Positions 38,457 through 46,752 of a stretch of DNA of 64,000 bases are shown one piece after another (position 1 is the stretch's first letter; each line of letters starts with the position of its first letter). The position numbers and the translations under genes are program-made. Source of the stretch: Agrococcus sp051751085 (GTDB lineage: Bacteria > Actinomycetota > Actinomycetes > Actinomycetales > Microbacteriaceae); the NCBI GenBank assembly GCA_051751085.1, contig JBNJKM010000004.1:124001-188000 (forward strand). Direction: 5' to 3'. The notes beneath the pieces are model-generated. The model was not told the origin of the DNA and did not search any database. It was given only the letters and a program-made list of their open reading frames with translations.

Positions 38457-39678
38457 GCTGCGAGTCCTCCTGGGCGCGCCAGTCGGCGGGCAGCAGGTGG
38501 TCGAGCACGTCGTCGATCGTCACGACGCCGACGAGCCGCCCGGCGGTGTCGACGACGGGCACGGAGACGAGGTTGTAGGCGGCCATCTGGCGCGTCACCT
38601 CTGCTGCGGTGTCGCTCGCGAGCACGGGCTCGATCTGCTCGTCGAGCAGCGTGCCGAGGCGCTCGTTCGGCGGGTAGCGCAGCAGCTTCTGGAAGTGCAC
38701 CATGCCGAGGTAGCGGCCGGTCGGCGCCTCGTACGGCGGCAGCGTCACGCACACCGCGGCGGCGAGCGCCGGCGCCACCTCGTGGCGGCGCATGAGCGCG
38801 AGCGCCTCGGCGACGGTGCCGTCGGAGGCGAGGATGATCGGCTCGGTCGTCATGAGGCCGCCCGCGGTGTCGGCGCCGAACGAGAGCAGCATGCGCACGT
38901 CCTCGGCCTCATCCGGGTCCATGAGGTCGAGCAGCGTCTCACCGCGGTCGGTCGACATGTGCGCGATGAGGTCGGCGGCGTCGTCCGGCTCCATCTGGTC
39001 GAGCACGTCGGCCGCGCGGTCGTCCTGGAGCGCGTTGAGGATCTCGATCTGCCGGTCCTCGTGCATCTCCTCGAGGATGTCGGCGAGCCGGTCGTCGGAG
39101 AGGTCCGCCGCCACCTCGAGCATGCGCTGCTGCGGCAGGTCGAGCATGGCGGATGCGGCGTCGGCGGCCGCGAGCTCGTCGAGCGAGGCGAGCAGGTGGT
39201 CGGTGTCGTGCTCCGCGTCGGGGGCGTGCTGCACCTCGGTCCAGCGGGCGAGCGTCGTGGGGCCCTTGCCGAACGGACCGACCTTGGGCTTGCGGAGGAA
39301 GAGCTCGTCGACCTCCCACTCGCCCGGGCCGCGCTCGGCGATCGAGAGGTCCTCGACGATCGCGGGGGAGCCGTCCCGCAGCGTGACGGTGCGGCCGAGC
39401 ACGTCGGCGAGCAGCAGCCGCTCGCCGCCGCGCTGGCGGAAGCGGCGGTCGCTGATCGCGGAGGCGATGAGCTGGCCGCCGCCGATCGAGAGCACGCGCC
39501 CGATCGAGAGGAACACGCGCGTGCGGCCGCGATCCTCGACGACGAGGCCGACGACGCGCGGCGAGGCGGCGACGCGAGGCACCGTGACGACGTCGCGCAC
39601 CTTGCCGATCCGCTCTCCAGCGGGATCGAAGACGCCCGCGCCGGCGAGGCGCGCGACGAACACGGTGGGTGCGCTCAT
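38449..39678 (-). CDS. PRC-barrel / MgtE-N / CBS-domain protein lacking a membrane channel
   Basis: About 409 residues. A PRC-barrel-like N-terminal region (to ~140) is followed by an MgtE intracellular N-domain of short repeats (LDLPQQRMLEVAADLSDDRLADILEEM, and three similar units) and two CBS domains (GGLMTTEPIILASDGTVAEALALMRR and the C-terminal VSVPVVDTAGRLVGVVTIDDVLDHLL). The MgtE Mg2+ channel domain is absent, so this is a stand-alone sensor-like module. The start at ATG 39678 is preceded by TACGTT 7 bases away. It leads the operon with DUF1003 and mrp. Confidence 0.9.
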   Translation of the reverse strand: MSAPTVFVARLAGAGVFDPAGERIGKVRDVVTVPRVAASPRVVGLVVEDRGRTRVFLSIGRVLSIGGGQLIASAISDRRFRQRGGERLLLADVLGRTVTLRDGSPAIVEDLSIAERGPGEWEVDELFLRKPKVGPFGKGPTTLARWTEVQHAPDAEHDTDHLLASLDELAAADAASAMLDLPQQRMLEVAADLSDDRLADILEEMHEDRQIEILNALQDDRAADVLDQMEPDDAADLIAHMSTDRGETLLDLMDPDEAEDVRMLLSFGADTAGGLMTTEPIILASDGTVAEALALMRRHEVAPALAAAVCVTLPPYEAPTGRYLGMVHFQKLLRYPPNERLGTLLDEQIEPVLASDTAAEVTRQMAAYNLVSVPVVDTAGRLVGVVTIDDVLDHLLPADWRAQEDSQHG

Positions 39679-39773
39679 GGCGTCCAACGTACCGCTCGGC
39701 GGCCCCCGGCCCGGTGTGACGCCCAGAGCGAACCCCTCGGCCCCGCCCTCGGAGCGCGTGGGAGACTGGAGCC

Positions 39774-40313
39774 GTGAGCATGTTCCAGCGATCCGCCAGC
39801 GGCGACCAGCATCTGCCGCGCGGCGTCGTCGTGGCGTCGTACGAGACCTACGACCAGGCGCAGGCCGCGGTGACGAAGGTCTCGGGCGCGCAGGCCGAGG
39901 TCGCCGGGCTCGCGATCGTCGGCAACGACCTCAAGCTCGTCGAGCGCATCGTCGGGCGGCTCACGTGGGGCAAGGTGGCGCTGCAGGGCGCGATGCGCGG
40001 CCTCGGCTTCGGTGCCTTCATCGGCCTCGTCTACCTGCTCTTCGTGCCCGAGGCCATCGCCTCGGTGCTGCTGTTCCCCGCGCTCGGCATCTCGTTCGGC
40101 ATCCTGCTCGGCCTCACCTCCCACGCGATGACGCGCCGCAAGCGCGACTACGCCTCCGTGCAGCAGGTGCTCGCGGCACGCTACGACGTCGTCGCGCCCC
40201 AGGACACCGCGGGCAAGGCGATGCACATCATCGGTCAGCGGGAGGAAGCCTCCGCGACGCCGTCGTCCTCGGTCGTGCCCGCGCCCGGCGAGCAGCCGCC
40301 CGCGCCGCACTGA
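39774..40313 (+). CDS. General stress protein 17M-like membrane protein
   Basis: A 179-residue protein with a YflT/GSP17M-like N-terminal domain (GVVVASYETYDQAQAAVTKVSGA...VAGLAIVGNDLKLVERI), two hydrophobic segments (GFGAFIGLVYLLF and FPALGISFGILLGL), and a Pro/Ala-rich tail. Function unknown; homologues accompany the MgtE-like/DUF1003/mrp cluster in other actinobacteria. GTG 39774 is used; ATG 39780 is an alternative. Confidence 0.85.
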   Translation: MSMFQRSASGDQHLPRGVVVASYETYDQAQAAVTKVSGAQAEVAGLAIVGNDLKLVERIVGRLTWGKVALQGAMRGLGFGAFIGLVYLLFVPEAIASVLLFPALGISFGILLGLTSHAMTRRKRDYASVQQVLAARYDVVAPQDTAGKAMHIIGQREEASATPSSSVVPAPGEQPPAPH

Positions 40314-40341
40314 CGCGGCGCAGCCCGCACGGGGCGCGCGG

Positions 40342-40689
40342 TCAGCGCTCGTCGACCTCGGTGACCTCGAGGATCGCCCGCATGGCATCGCGCGAGATCT
40401 CGGTGCGACCGCCCGCGTTCCACTCGTGGATCGTGCACGGGAGCCCGAGGCCGTCGAGGTAGTCGACGGTGCGCTGCAGCCGGGGGACGACGTCGATGTG
40501 GTCGCTCCCGAAGAGCGCGGCGATGTACAGGGGCTCGCCGGCGCGGACCGCGCGGCGCAGCTCGCCGGTCGCGCGACCGGTGATGCGGTACAGCGCCTGC
40601 AGCGCGCCGCTGCCGAGCTCGGGCGCTCCGACGACGGTGAGCGAGAGGGCGGTATCGGTCGGGCGCACCGCTCCATCACACCACGGCAT
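40342..40689 (-). CDS. Conserved hypothetical protein
   Basis: About 115 residues from the ATG at 40689. I do not recognise the family. The sequence is soluble and compact: a beta-rich start (ALSLTVVGAPELGSGALQALYRITG), a helix, then EPLYIAALFGSDHIDVVPRLQRTVDYLDGLGLPCTIHEW. It follows the LysR gene by 8 bases on the same strand, so cotranscription is likely. GC bias at third positions supports coding. Confidence 0.6.
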   Translation of the reverse strand: MPWCDGAVRPTDTALSLTVVGAPELGSGALQALYRITGRATGELRRAVRAGEPLYIAALFGSDHIDVVPRLQRTVDYLDGLGLPCTIHEWNAGGRTEISRDAMRAILEVTEVDER

Positions 40690-40697
40690 CCTGATGG

Positions 40698-41579
40698 TCA
40701 GACGAGCGCTCGCGACGTGCGCGCCGCTGTCTGCACCGCATCCGTCACGAGGTCGAGCAGCGGCGACGACAAATTCCAGCGCTGCCACCACAGCGGCACC
40801 TCGACGCCCGTCTCGGCGAGCAGCACGAGCGAGCCGTCGGCGACGCCCGCCTCGAACTGGCCCGGCAGCAGCATGCCCCAGCCGAGGCCCATGCGCACGG
40901 CCTCGGCGTACTCGGCGGATGCGGAGATGACGTGCCGGGGCGCGTCGGCGCGGGCGCCGTGGCGGTGCGCGAACCGCGACTGGAGCGTGTCGTGGTGGTC
41001 GAAGTCGACGATCGGCGCCGCCTCGAGCGAGGCGCGGGAGAGGCCGTCGGCGAACCAGCGCTCGGCGAAGGCGCGCTCGGCGATGGCGAGGTAGCGCATC
41101 CGTCCGAGCGGCGATGCGGTGCAGCCGGCGACCGGCGCCCGCTGCGACGTGACGGCGCCCATCACCGTGCCCGCCTCGAGCAGCTGCGCGGTGCGCTCCT
41201 GATCCTCGCGGTGGAGGTCGAACGTCACCGGACGCTCCGCCGCGACGGCCGAGAGCACCGGCATGAACCAGGTGATGAGCGAGTCGGCGTTCACGGCGAG
41301 CGGCACCCGCTGGGCGGGGGAGTCGTCGCCCAGCGCGACGCGCGCGTCGTGCTCGAGGAGGGCGAGCTGCCGGGCGAGGCGCACGAGCGCCTCACCGGCC
41401 TCCGTCGGCCGCACGGGCTTCGAGCGCTGCAGCACGACGCGGCCGACGCGCTGCTCGATGGCGCGGATGCGCTGGCTCACGGCGCTCGGCGTGACGCCCA
41501 GCTGCGCGGCCGCCCGCTCGAGCGTGCCCGCATCGACGGCGGCGGCGAGCGTACGGAGCAGGTCGAGCGGGAGGTCCAC
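40698..41579 (-). CDS. lysG: LysR-family regulator of lysine/arginine export (LysG/ArgP-like)
   Basis: A 293-residue LysR regulator with an N-terminal helix-turn-helix (TLERAAAQLGVTPSAVSQRIRAIEQRVGRVVLQRSKPVRPTEAG, about residues 18-62) and a C-terminal effector-binding domain. The ArgP/LysG subfamily is indicated by divergence from a lysE gene, with 85 bp between the starts. In Corynebacterium LysG activates lysE when lysine or arginine accumulates. GTG start. Confidence 0.9.
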   Translation of the reverse strand: MDLPLDLLRTLAAAVDAGTLERAAAQLGVTPSAVSQRIRAIEQRVGRVVLQRSKPVRPTEAGEALVRLARQLALLEHDARVALGDDSPAQRVPLAVNADSLITWFMPVLSAVAAERPVTFDLHREDQERTAQLLEAGTVMGAVTSQRAPVAGCTASPLGRMRYLAIAERAFAERWFADGLSRASLEAAPIVDFDHHDTLQSRFAHRHGARADAPRHVISASAEYAEAVRMGLGWGMLLPGQFEAGVADGSLVLLAETGVEVPLWWQRWNLSSPLLDLVTDAVQTAARTSRALV

Positions 41580-41664
41580 GCCCCGATCCTAGATGAAGGG
41601 ATGCTTAGGATGCTGCAGGATCATGCGTTGGACTGCATGCGTCGCGGCGCGTAGCGTCAGAGCC

Positions 41665-42348
41665 ATGGAACTCGGGATCGCCGCCCTGCTGTCGGGCTTC
41701 GCGCTGTGCCTCGGCCTGATCCTGTCGATCGGCGCGCAGAACGCGGTCGTGCTGCGACAGGGACTGCGCCGCGAGCACGTCGGCCTCGTGGTGCTCGTGT
41801 GCGTCGTGAGCGACGCGATCCTCCAGCTCATCGGCGTCGCCGGCGTCGCGACGCTCGTCACCGCGCACCCGTGGCTCGAGACGGTCGCGCGCTGGGCGGG
41901 CGCCGTCTTCATCGTGGGCTTCGCGCTGCTCAGCGCCCGACGCGCGTGGCGCGGCGGCGGGTCGCTCGAGGCCGCGCCCGACGAGTCGTCCGAGCCCGCG
42001 GAGCCCGAGGCATCAGGGGGCGGTGCGCAGGTCGCGACGCGGCGCCGCACGGGTCGGCGCACCGGTCGCCTCGCGACCCTCGCGACGATCCTCGCCGTCA
42101 CCTGGCTCAACCCCCACGCGATCGTCGAGACGACCGTCGTGCTCGGCTCCGTCGCCGCGACCCACGGCGACGCCCGCTGGTGGTTCCTCGCCGGCGGCAT
42201 CGCTGCGAGCACAGTGTGGTTCGTCGGCTTCGGCTACGGCGCGCGCTTCCTCGCGCCGCTGCTGCGCACCGAGCGCGCGTGGCGCATCCTCGACGGTGGC
42301 ATCGCCGTCGTGATGCTCGTCATCGCGGTCACGCTCGTCCTCGGCTGA
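41665..42348 (+). CDS. lysE: LysE/ArgO family amino-acid exporter
   Basis: A 227-residue exporter with about six membrane helices. Family marks are LSGFALCLGLILSIGAQNAVVLRQGL at the N-terminus and TWLNPHAIVETTVVLGSVA in the middle. A hydrophilic loop of ~45 residues rich in Glu, Ser and Arg (about residues 90-135) separates the halves. It should expel excess lysine or arginine. TAGCGT at 41652-41657 is 7 bases before the ATG. Divergent from lysG, its likely activator. Confidence 0.92.
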   Translation: MELGIAALLSGFALCLGLILSIGAQNAVVLRQGLRREHVGLVVLVCVVSDAILQLIGVAGVATLVTAHPWLETVARWAGAVFIVGFALLSARRAWRGGGSLEAAPDESSEPAEPEASGGGAQVATRRRTGRRTGRLATLATILAVTWLNPHAIVETTVVLGSVAATHGDARWWFLAGGIAASTVWFVGFGYGARFLAPLLRTERAWRILDGGIAVVMLVIAVTLVLG

Positions 42349-42394
42349 GCCGCGGATCGCGCGCCGCGCGTCCGCTCGAACCCGGCAACGCCGA

Positions 42395-42425
42395 CGGCCC
42401 GTCCTCCGTGACGGAGGACGGGCCG
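42395..42425. terminator. Bidirectional hairpin terminator after lysE
   Basis: Perfect 15-bp arms (CGGCCCGTCCTCCGT at 42395-42409, complement at 42411-42425) between the convergent lysE gene and the membrane-protein gene at 42454. No T-run. Confidence 0.85.
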
Positions 42426-42453
42426 ATGCGGACTGCAGCGAGCGCTGCGTCGC

Positions 42454-43188
42454 TCAGCTGACGCGGCGGACCTCGACGTCGGCCTCGCGGCGACGGAGGA
42501 CGCTGCGCGAGCCCAGCGTGCCCGCGATCGAGGCGATGATCGCGCCCAGCAGCAGGCCGATGAAGCCCCAGATCGCGCCGGTCCGCGCCGCATCCGCGAC
42601 GTCCTCAGCGGTCTCGCCGGCCTGCTCGGCGACGTCCTCGGCTGCCTGCTCGGCATCCTCGACGTCCGTCGGCGCCGGTGTCGGGACGGTCTCGGGGTCG
42701 ACCTCGCTGATCGCCGGGCCGGCGGCGGCGCCGAGCCCCTGCACGACGTTGCCCAGCACGCCGCCGATCGCTCCTGCCGTGCCGAGGGTCAGCATGACGA
42801 CCATGACGACGGTCGCGAGCACGGACGTCGCCCAGGTCAGGAAGCCGTGCACGAGGCCGGCGCGCACGCCCATGGCGCCCGCGACCCATCCGCCGCCGAA
42901 GAAGCCGGCGAGCAGTGCGATGACGCCCATGATCGCTGCGCCCACCCCCGAGCCGCCGAGGCCGAACGCGGTGGTGAGTAGGGAGAAGAGGATGACGATG
43001 GCGAGGAAGGTGACGACGCCCGCGAAGACGGCGCCCCACGAGATGTTCTTCACGTCGCCGGAGCGCGCGTCGCCGACGACGTTCTGCTTCCACTCGCCGT
43101 CGTGCCCGCCGACGGCGTGCGCGCCGTTCGTCTCGACGTGGCTGCTGGCGGAGCGCGAGGCGTTCGATGGGGTGTTGTGCTGTGACAT
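42454..43188 (-). CDS. Glycine-rich membrane protein of unknown function
   Basis: About 244 residues. A polar N-terminus (to ~45) precedes four hydrophobic segments, several Gly/Ala-rich (IMGVIALLAGFFGGGWVAGAMG), resembling a TIGR04086-like membrane fold. An acidic segment rich in Ala, Glu and Asp (EDAEQAAEDVAEQAGETAEDVADAA) follows, then a last helix and a basic tail. No catalytic motif seen. ATG 43188 is chosen; a GTG at 43209 would add seven residues. Transcribed alone. Confidence 0.8.
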   Translation of the reverse strand: MSQHNTPSNASRSASSHVETNGAHAVGGHDGEWKQNVVGDARSGDVKNISWGAVFAGVVTFLAIVILFSLLTTAFGLGGSGVGAAIMGVIALLAGFFGGGWVAGAMGVRAGLVHGFLTWATSVLATVVMVVMLTLGTAGAIGGVLGNVVQGLGAAAGPAISEVDPETVPTPAPTDVEDAEQAAEDVAEQAGETAEDVADAARTGAIWGFIGLLLGAIIASIAGTLGSRSVLRRREADVEVRRVS

Positions 43189-43357
43189 CGGGAGGGTCCT
43201 CTCGTTCACGGCGCGCCGGAGGCCGGACGGGATGGCCTGCCGCTCATGCTCTCGAGCCTGTGGAGGATCGAGGAATCAGCGGTGCACTCCGTGTGCGCCA
43301 TTTGTACCCCAAACCGGGCCCGCGGGCACCAGGCCCACGTCCAGGTTCGCGCGCACC

Positions 43358-44812
43358 TCAGCGCTCGCGCACCTCGCGCATCCACGCCTCGACCGCGTCG
43401 GCCGTGCGCGGGATCGCCGCGGAGAGGTTGCGCGCGCCGTCGGCGGTGACGACGATGTCGTCCTCGATCCGGATGCCGATGCCGCGCAGCTCCTCGGGCA
43501 CGGTGAGGTCGTCGGCCTGGAAGTACAGGCCGGGCTCGATCGTGAAGACCATCCCCTCGCGCACGACCCCGTCGTGGTAGAAGTCGCGGCGCGCGGCCGC
43601 GCAGTCGTGCACGTCGAGGCCCAGGTGGTGGCTCGTGCCGTGCACCATCCAGCGGCGGTGCAGCTGCTGGTCGGGCTCGAGCGACTCCTCGGCCGAGATC
43701 GGCAGCAGGCCCCACTCGGCGGTCCGCCGCGCGATGACCTCCATCGCGGCCGCGTGCACCTCCTTGAAGACGATGCCGGGGCGCACGATCGCGAAGGCCG
43801 CGTCGGCGGCTTCGACGACGGCGTCGTAGACGCGCCGCTGCACCTCGGTGAACGAGCCGGAGATGGGCAGCGTGCGCGTGATGTCGGCGGTGTAGAGGCT
43901 GTCGACCTCGACGCCCGCGTCGAGCAGGATGAGGTCGCCCTCGCGCACGACGCCGTCGTTGCGGGTCCAGTGCAGGTAGCACGCGTGGTGCCCGGATGCA
44001 GCGATCGTGCCGTAGCCGACCGCGTTGCCGTCGAGCCGCGCGCGGCGGTGGAAGGCGCCCTCGACGACGCGCTCGCCGCGCTCGTGCCGCGTCGCCTCGG
44101 TGAGGTCGGCGATGACGTCGTCGAAGCCGCGCGCGGTCGCGTCGACCGCGGCCTGCACCTCCGCGAGCTCCCAGTCGTCCTTCACGAGCCGCAGCTCGCT
44201 GAGGTCGCGCGCGAGCGTGTCGCCGTCGGGGTTCGCGACGCCGAGCCGCGCCTCCACCTCGGCGTCGGCCCCGGTGACGACGAGCGTCGGCCCCTCGGCC
44301 TCGAGCGCCGCGTCGAGCTCGCCGAGGTCGGCGGTCGCGACCCCCAGATCGGCCGCGACATGCTCGAGCGACGGGCGCGGGCCGACCCAGAACTCGCCGA
44401 TCGCCGGGTTCGCGTAGAACTCCGTCGTGCCGCGCCCCGCCGGTCCCCGGAAGTAGAGGGTCGCCTCGTGGCCGTCGTCCGCGGGCTCGAGCACGAGCAC
44501 CGAGTCGGGCTCCGCATCCGACCCCCAGCCGGTCAGGTACGTGAAGTCCGCGTGGGCGCGGAACGGGTAGTCCGTGTCGTTCGAGCGCACCTTGAGCGAG
44601 CCCGCCGGGATCACGAGCCGCTCGCCCGCGTGCAGCGCCGACAGCCGTGCGCGGCGCTCGGCTGCCGGTGCGGCGGCCGCTCGCGGCGCGGGCGTCGCCG
44701 CCTCGCGCTCGGCCCAGCCCGACTGGATGTGCTCGGTGAAGGCCGACGACGTCGGGGTCGTCGATCGGTTGGTGGTGCTCTGCGTCGTCGCCTGGTCGCT
44801 CATGCCCGCCAT
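43358..44812 (-). CDS. pepP: Xaa-Pro aminopeptidase (aminopeptidase P, M24B)
   Basis: A ~484-residue metallopeptidase. An N-terminal AMP_N domain (ARLSALHAGERLVIPAGSLKVRSNDTDYPFRAHADFTYLTG) is followed by the pita-bread M24 domain. Dinuclear metal ligands are visible: LLDAGVEVDSLYTADITRTLP (two Asp), HGTSHHLGLDVHD (His), and the C-terminal Glu residues in TIEPGLYF and IGIRIEDDIVV. It removes N-terminal residues preceding proline. The start is uncertain among ATGs at 44815, 44812 and 44803. It lies 38 bp downstream of the ArsR-like gene on the same strand. Confidence 0.92.
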   Translation of the reverse strand: MAGMSDQATTQSTTNRSTTPTSSAFTEHIQSGWAEREAATPAPRAAAAPAAERRARLSALHAGERLVIPAGSLKVRSNDTDYPFRAHADFTYLTGWGSDAEPDSVLVLEPADDGHEATLYFRGPAGRGTTEFYANPAIGEFWVGPRPSLEHVAADLGVATADLGELDAALEAEGPTLVVTGADAEVEARLGVANPDGDTLARDLSELRLVKDDWELAEVQAAVDATARGFDDVIADLTEATRHERGERVVEGAFHRRARLDGNAVGYGTIAASGHHACYLHWTRNDGVVREGDLILLDAGVEVDSLYTADITRTLPISGSFTEVQRRVYDAVVEAADAAFAIVRPGIVFKEVHAAAMEVIARRTAEWGLLPISAEESLEPDQQLHRRWMVHGTSHHLGLDVHDCAAARRDFYHDGVVREGMVFTIEPGLYFQADDLTVPEELRGIGIRIEDDIVVTADGARNLSAAIPRTADAVEAWMREVRER

Positions 44813-44850
44813 CATCCCACCGCGGGCGACGGGCGTGGCGGGCGGATGCG

Positions 44851-45387
44851 TCAGCCGCGGTCGGCGGGCGGGTTGCGGTCGGCGTAGAGCGCGGAGAAGA
44901 AGCCGAGCGGCGTGCCGCCCTCGTCGGGTCCGCGCTCGCGGAACTCGTCGAGCAGCGCGAAGAGCCGATCCTCGAACTCCGCGCGGTGCGCGTCGTCGAG
45001 CCGCAGCCCCATCCAGGAGGCGTCGAGCTCGTCGGGCGAGAGGCCCTCGATCTGCTGCAGGAAGGTCTCGACGAGCACGGGGGAGGCCTGCGGCATCGAG
45101 GTGCGCCACGACAGCCCGGTCGCGCGATAGGGCACCTCGCGCGCGCCTCCGGCGCCGGCGCGCTCCGGCTCCGCCGCGAGGAAGCCGTTCTGCACGAGCG
45201 TGCGCACGTGGTGGAGCATCGTGCCGGGATTGACCCCGAGCAGCTCGGCGAGCTCCTTGTTCGTGCGCGACTCGAAGGCGCAGAGCCGCAGCGCGCGCAG
45301 CCGCAGCGGGGAGCTCAGCGCCCGGGCCATGGCCTGCGCTCGGACGTCGGGGTCGTCCGCTCGCAGCTCGATCCGCTCGTCGCCCAT
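44851..45387 (-). CDS. ArsR-like winged-helix transcriptional regulator
   Basis: A 178-residue regulator with an N-terminal winged helix (SPLRLRALRLCAFESRTNKELAELLGVNPGTMLHHVRTLVQNGFL, about residues 25-70) and a C-terminal helical domain of unknown ligand. The short ATG at 45387 is chosen because TACAGT lies 6 bases before it and the longer version would read through the operator. It is divergent from an MFS exporter, with a 20-bp inverted repeat overlapping both -35 boxes, so it probably represses both genes. Confidence 0.88.
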   Translation of the reverse strand: MGDERIELRADDPDVRAQAMARALSSPLRLRALRLCAFESRTNKELAELLGVNPGTMLHHVRTLVQNGFLAAEPERAGAGGAREVPYRATGLSWRTSMPQASPVLVETFLQQIEGLSPDELDASWMGLRLDDAHRAEFEDRLFALLDEFRERGPDEGGTPLGFFSALYADRNPPADRG

Positions 45388-45393
45388 GCCGCC

Positions 45394-45437
45394 ACTGTAG
45401 CCGACCGATTGACAATTCTCAATCGACAGCGCACACT
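45394..45437. promoter_or_regulatory. Divergent promoters with a shared 20-bp inverted-repeat operator
   Basis: Toward the MFS gene: TTGACA 45410-45415, 16-bp spacer, CACACT 45432-45437, then 7 bases to the ATG. Toward the regulator: TTGAGA (complement of 45417-45422), 17-bp spacer, TACAGT (complement of 45394-45399), then 6 bases to the ATG. The inverted repeat CGATTGA-6-TCAATCG (45406-45425) covers both -35 hexamers. One bound dimer could silence both promoters. Confidence 0.75.
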
Positions 45438-45444
45438 GATCGAC

Positions 45445-46743
45445 ATGTCCCAATCACAGGCCCCGCCAGCATCCGGGCACCGCTCGCTGTGGCGCGACGG
45501 CAACTTCCTCACCATGTGGAGCGGGCAGGCGCTCGCCCAGCTCGGCTCCCAGGTCACCGAGCTCGCGATCCCGGTGCTCGCGGTGCTGCTGCTCGGCGCG
45601 ACCGAGCTCGAGGTCGGCTTCCTGAACGCCGCCGGCGTCGCCGCCTTCCTCATCGTCGGCCTGCCCGCGGGCGCGTGGATCGACCGCATGCGCAAGCGCC
45701 ACGTGATGATCTGGGCGGATGCGGTGCGCGCGGTCGCACTCGGCGCGCTGCCGCTGCTGTGGTGGGCGGGGGTGCTCGAGATGTGGCACCTCTACGCCGT
45801 CGCCCTCGTGGTGGGCGTCGCCACGGTCTTCTTCGACGTGTCGTACCAGAGCCTCATCCCGTCGCTCGTGCGGCCGCAGCAGATCGCCGAGGCCAACGGC
45901 AAGCTGCAGGCCACCTACGAGCTCGCGAACATCGGCGGTCCCGCGGTCGGCGGCTGGCTCATCGGCATCGTCGCGGCCCCGTTCGCGATCGTCGCGACGG
46001 TCGGCACCTATGCGGGGTCGGCGATCGCGCTCCTGCTGACGCGCGACCACGAGCAGCCGCGCGCCGCCGACGACCATGCGCCGATCCTGCGCGAGATCGG
46101 TGAGGGCCTGCGCTGGGTGCTCGGCAATCCGCTGCTGCGACGCATCGTGTCGACCACGGCGGTCTCCAATTTCTCCAGCACGCTCTCGTTCACCCTGCTG
46201 CCGATCTTCCTGCTGCGCGAGCTGGGGCTCACCCCGGCCGCGATGGGCGTCATCTTCTCGCTCGGCGCGATCGGCGGGCTCCTCGGTGCCATCGCGACGC
46301 CGCACATCGTCCGCCGGATCGGGGAGGCGCGGGCGATCCCGATGAGCGCGATCGCCTTCAGCGTCGTCGCGTGCTTCCTGCCGCTCGCGGCGACCTTCCC
46401 CGCGATCGCCTTCCCGTTGCTCGTCGCCCAGTTCTTCGTCTCGAGCGCGATGGTGCTGCTCTACAACATCACCCAGGTCACCTTCCGGCAGCGCATCACG
46501 CCCACCCGGCTGCTCGGGCGCATGAACGCATCCGTCCGCTTCTGCGTCTGGGGCGTCATGCCGATCGCGGCGCTCGCCGCCGGCGGCCTCGGCACGTGGC
46601 TCGGGGTCGTTCCGACGATGTGGATCGGCGCGATCGGCCAGCTCGTGTCGGCGCTCTTCGTCGTGATCGGGCCCTTCTGGGCGCTGCGCGCACTGCCCGA
46701 CGCGGTCGACCGATCCGGGGTACACCCAGGCGCGCCCTCGTAG
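45445..46743 (+). CDS. MFS transporter (putative drug efflux)
   Basis: A 432-residue major-facilitator protein with 12 hydrophobic segments. The DRMRKRH loop between helices 2 and 3 (GLPAGAWIDRMRKRHVMIWADAVRA) and the NGKLQATYELANIGGPAVGGWL region resemble actinobacterial macrolide/multidrug efflux MFS proteins. The substrate is not known. It is divergently paired with a regulator, the usual layout for inducible efflux. The ATG is 7 bases from a good -10, suggesting leaderless initiation. Confidence 0.9.
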   Translation: MSQSQAPPASGHRSLWRDGNFLTMWSGQALAQLGSQVTELAIPVLAVLLLGATELEVGFLNAAGVAAFLIVGLPAGAWIDRMRKRHVMIWADAVRAVALGALPLLWWAGVLEMWHLYAVALVVGVATVFFDVSYQSLIPSLVRPQQIAEANGKLQATYELANIGGPAVGGWLIGIVAAPFAIVATVGTYAGSAIALLLTRDHEQPRAADDHAPILREIGEGLRWVLGNPLLRRIVSTTAVSNFSSTLSFTLLPIFLLRELGLTPAAMGVIFSLGAIGGLLGAIATPHIVRRIGEARAIPMSAIAFSVVACFLPLAATFPAIAFPLLVAQFFVSSAMVLLYNITQVTFRQRITPTRLLGRMNASVRFCVWGVMPIAALAAGGLGTWLGVVPTMWIGAIGQLVSALFVVIGPFWALRALPDAVDRSGVHPGAPS

Positions 46744-46752
46744 GCTTGGGGG

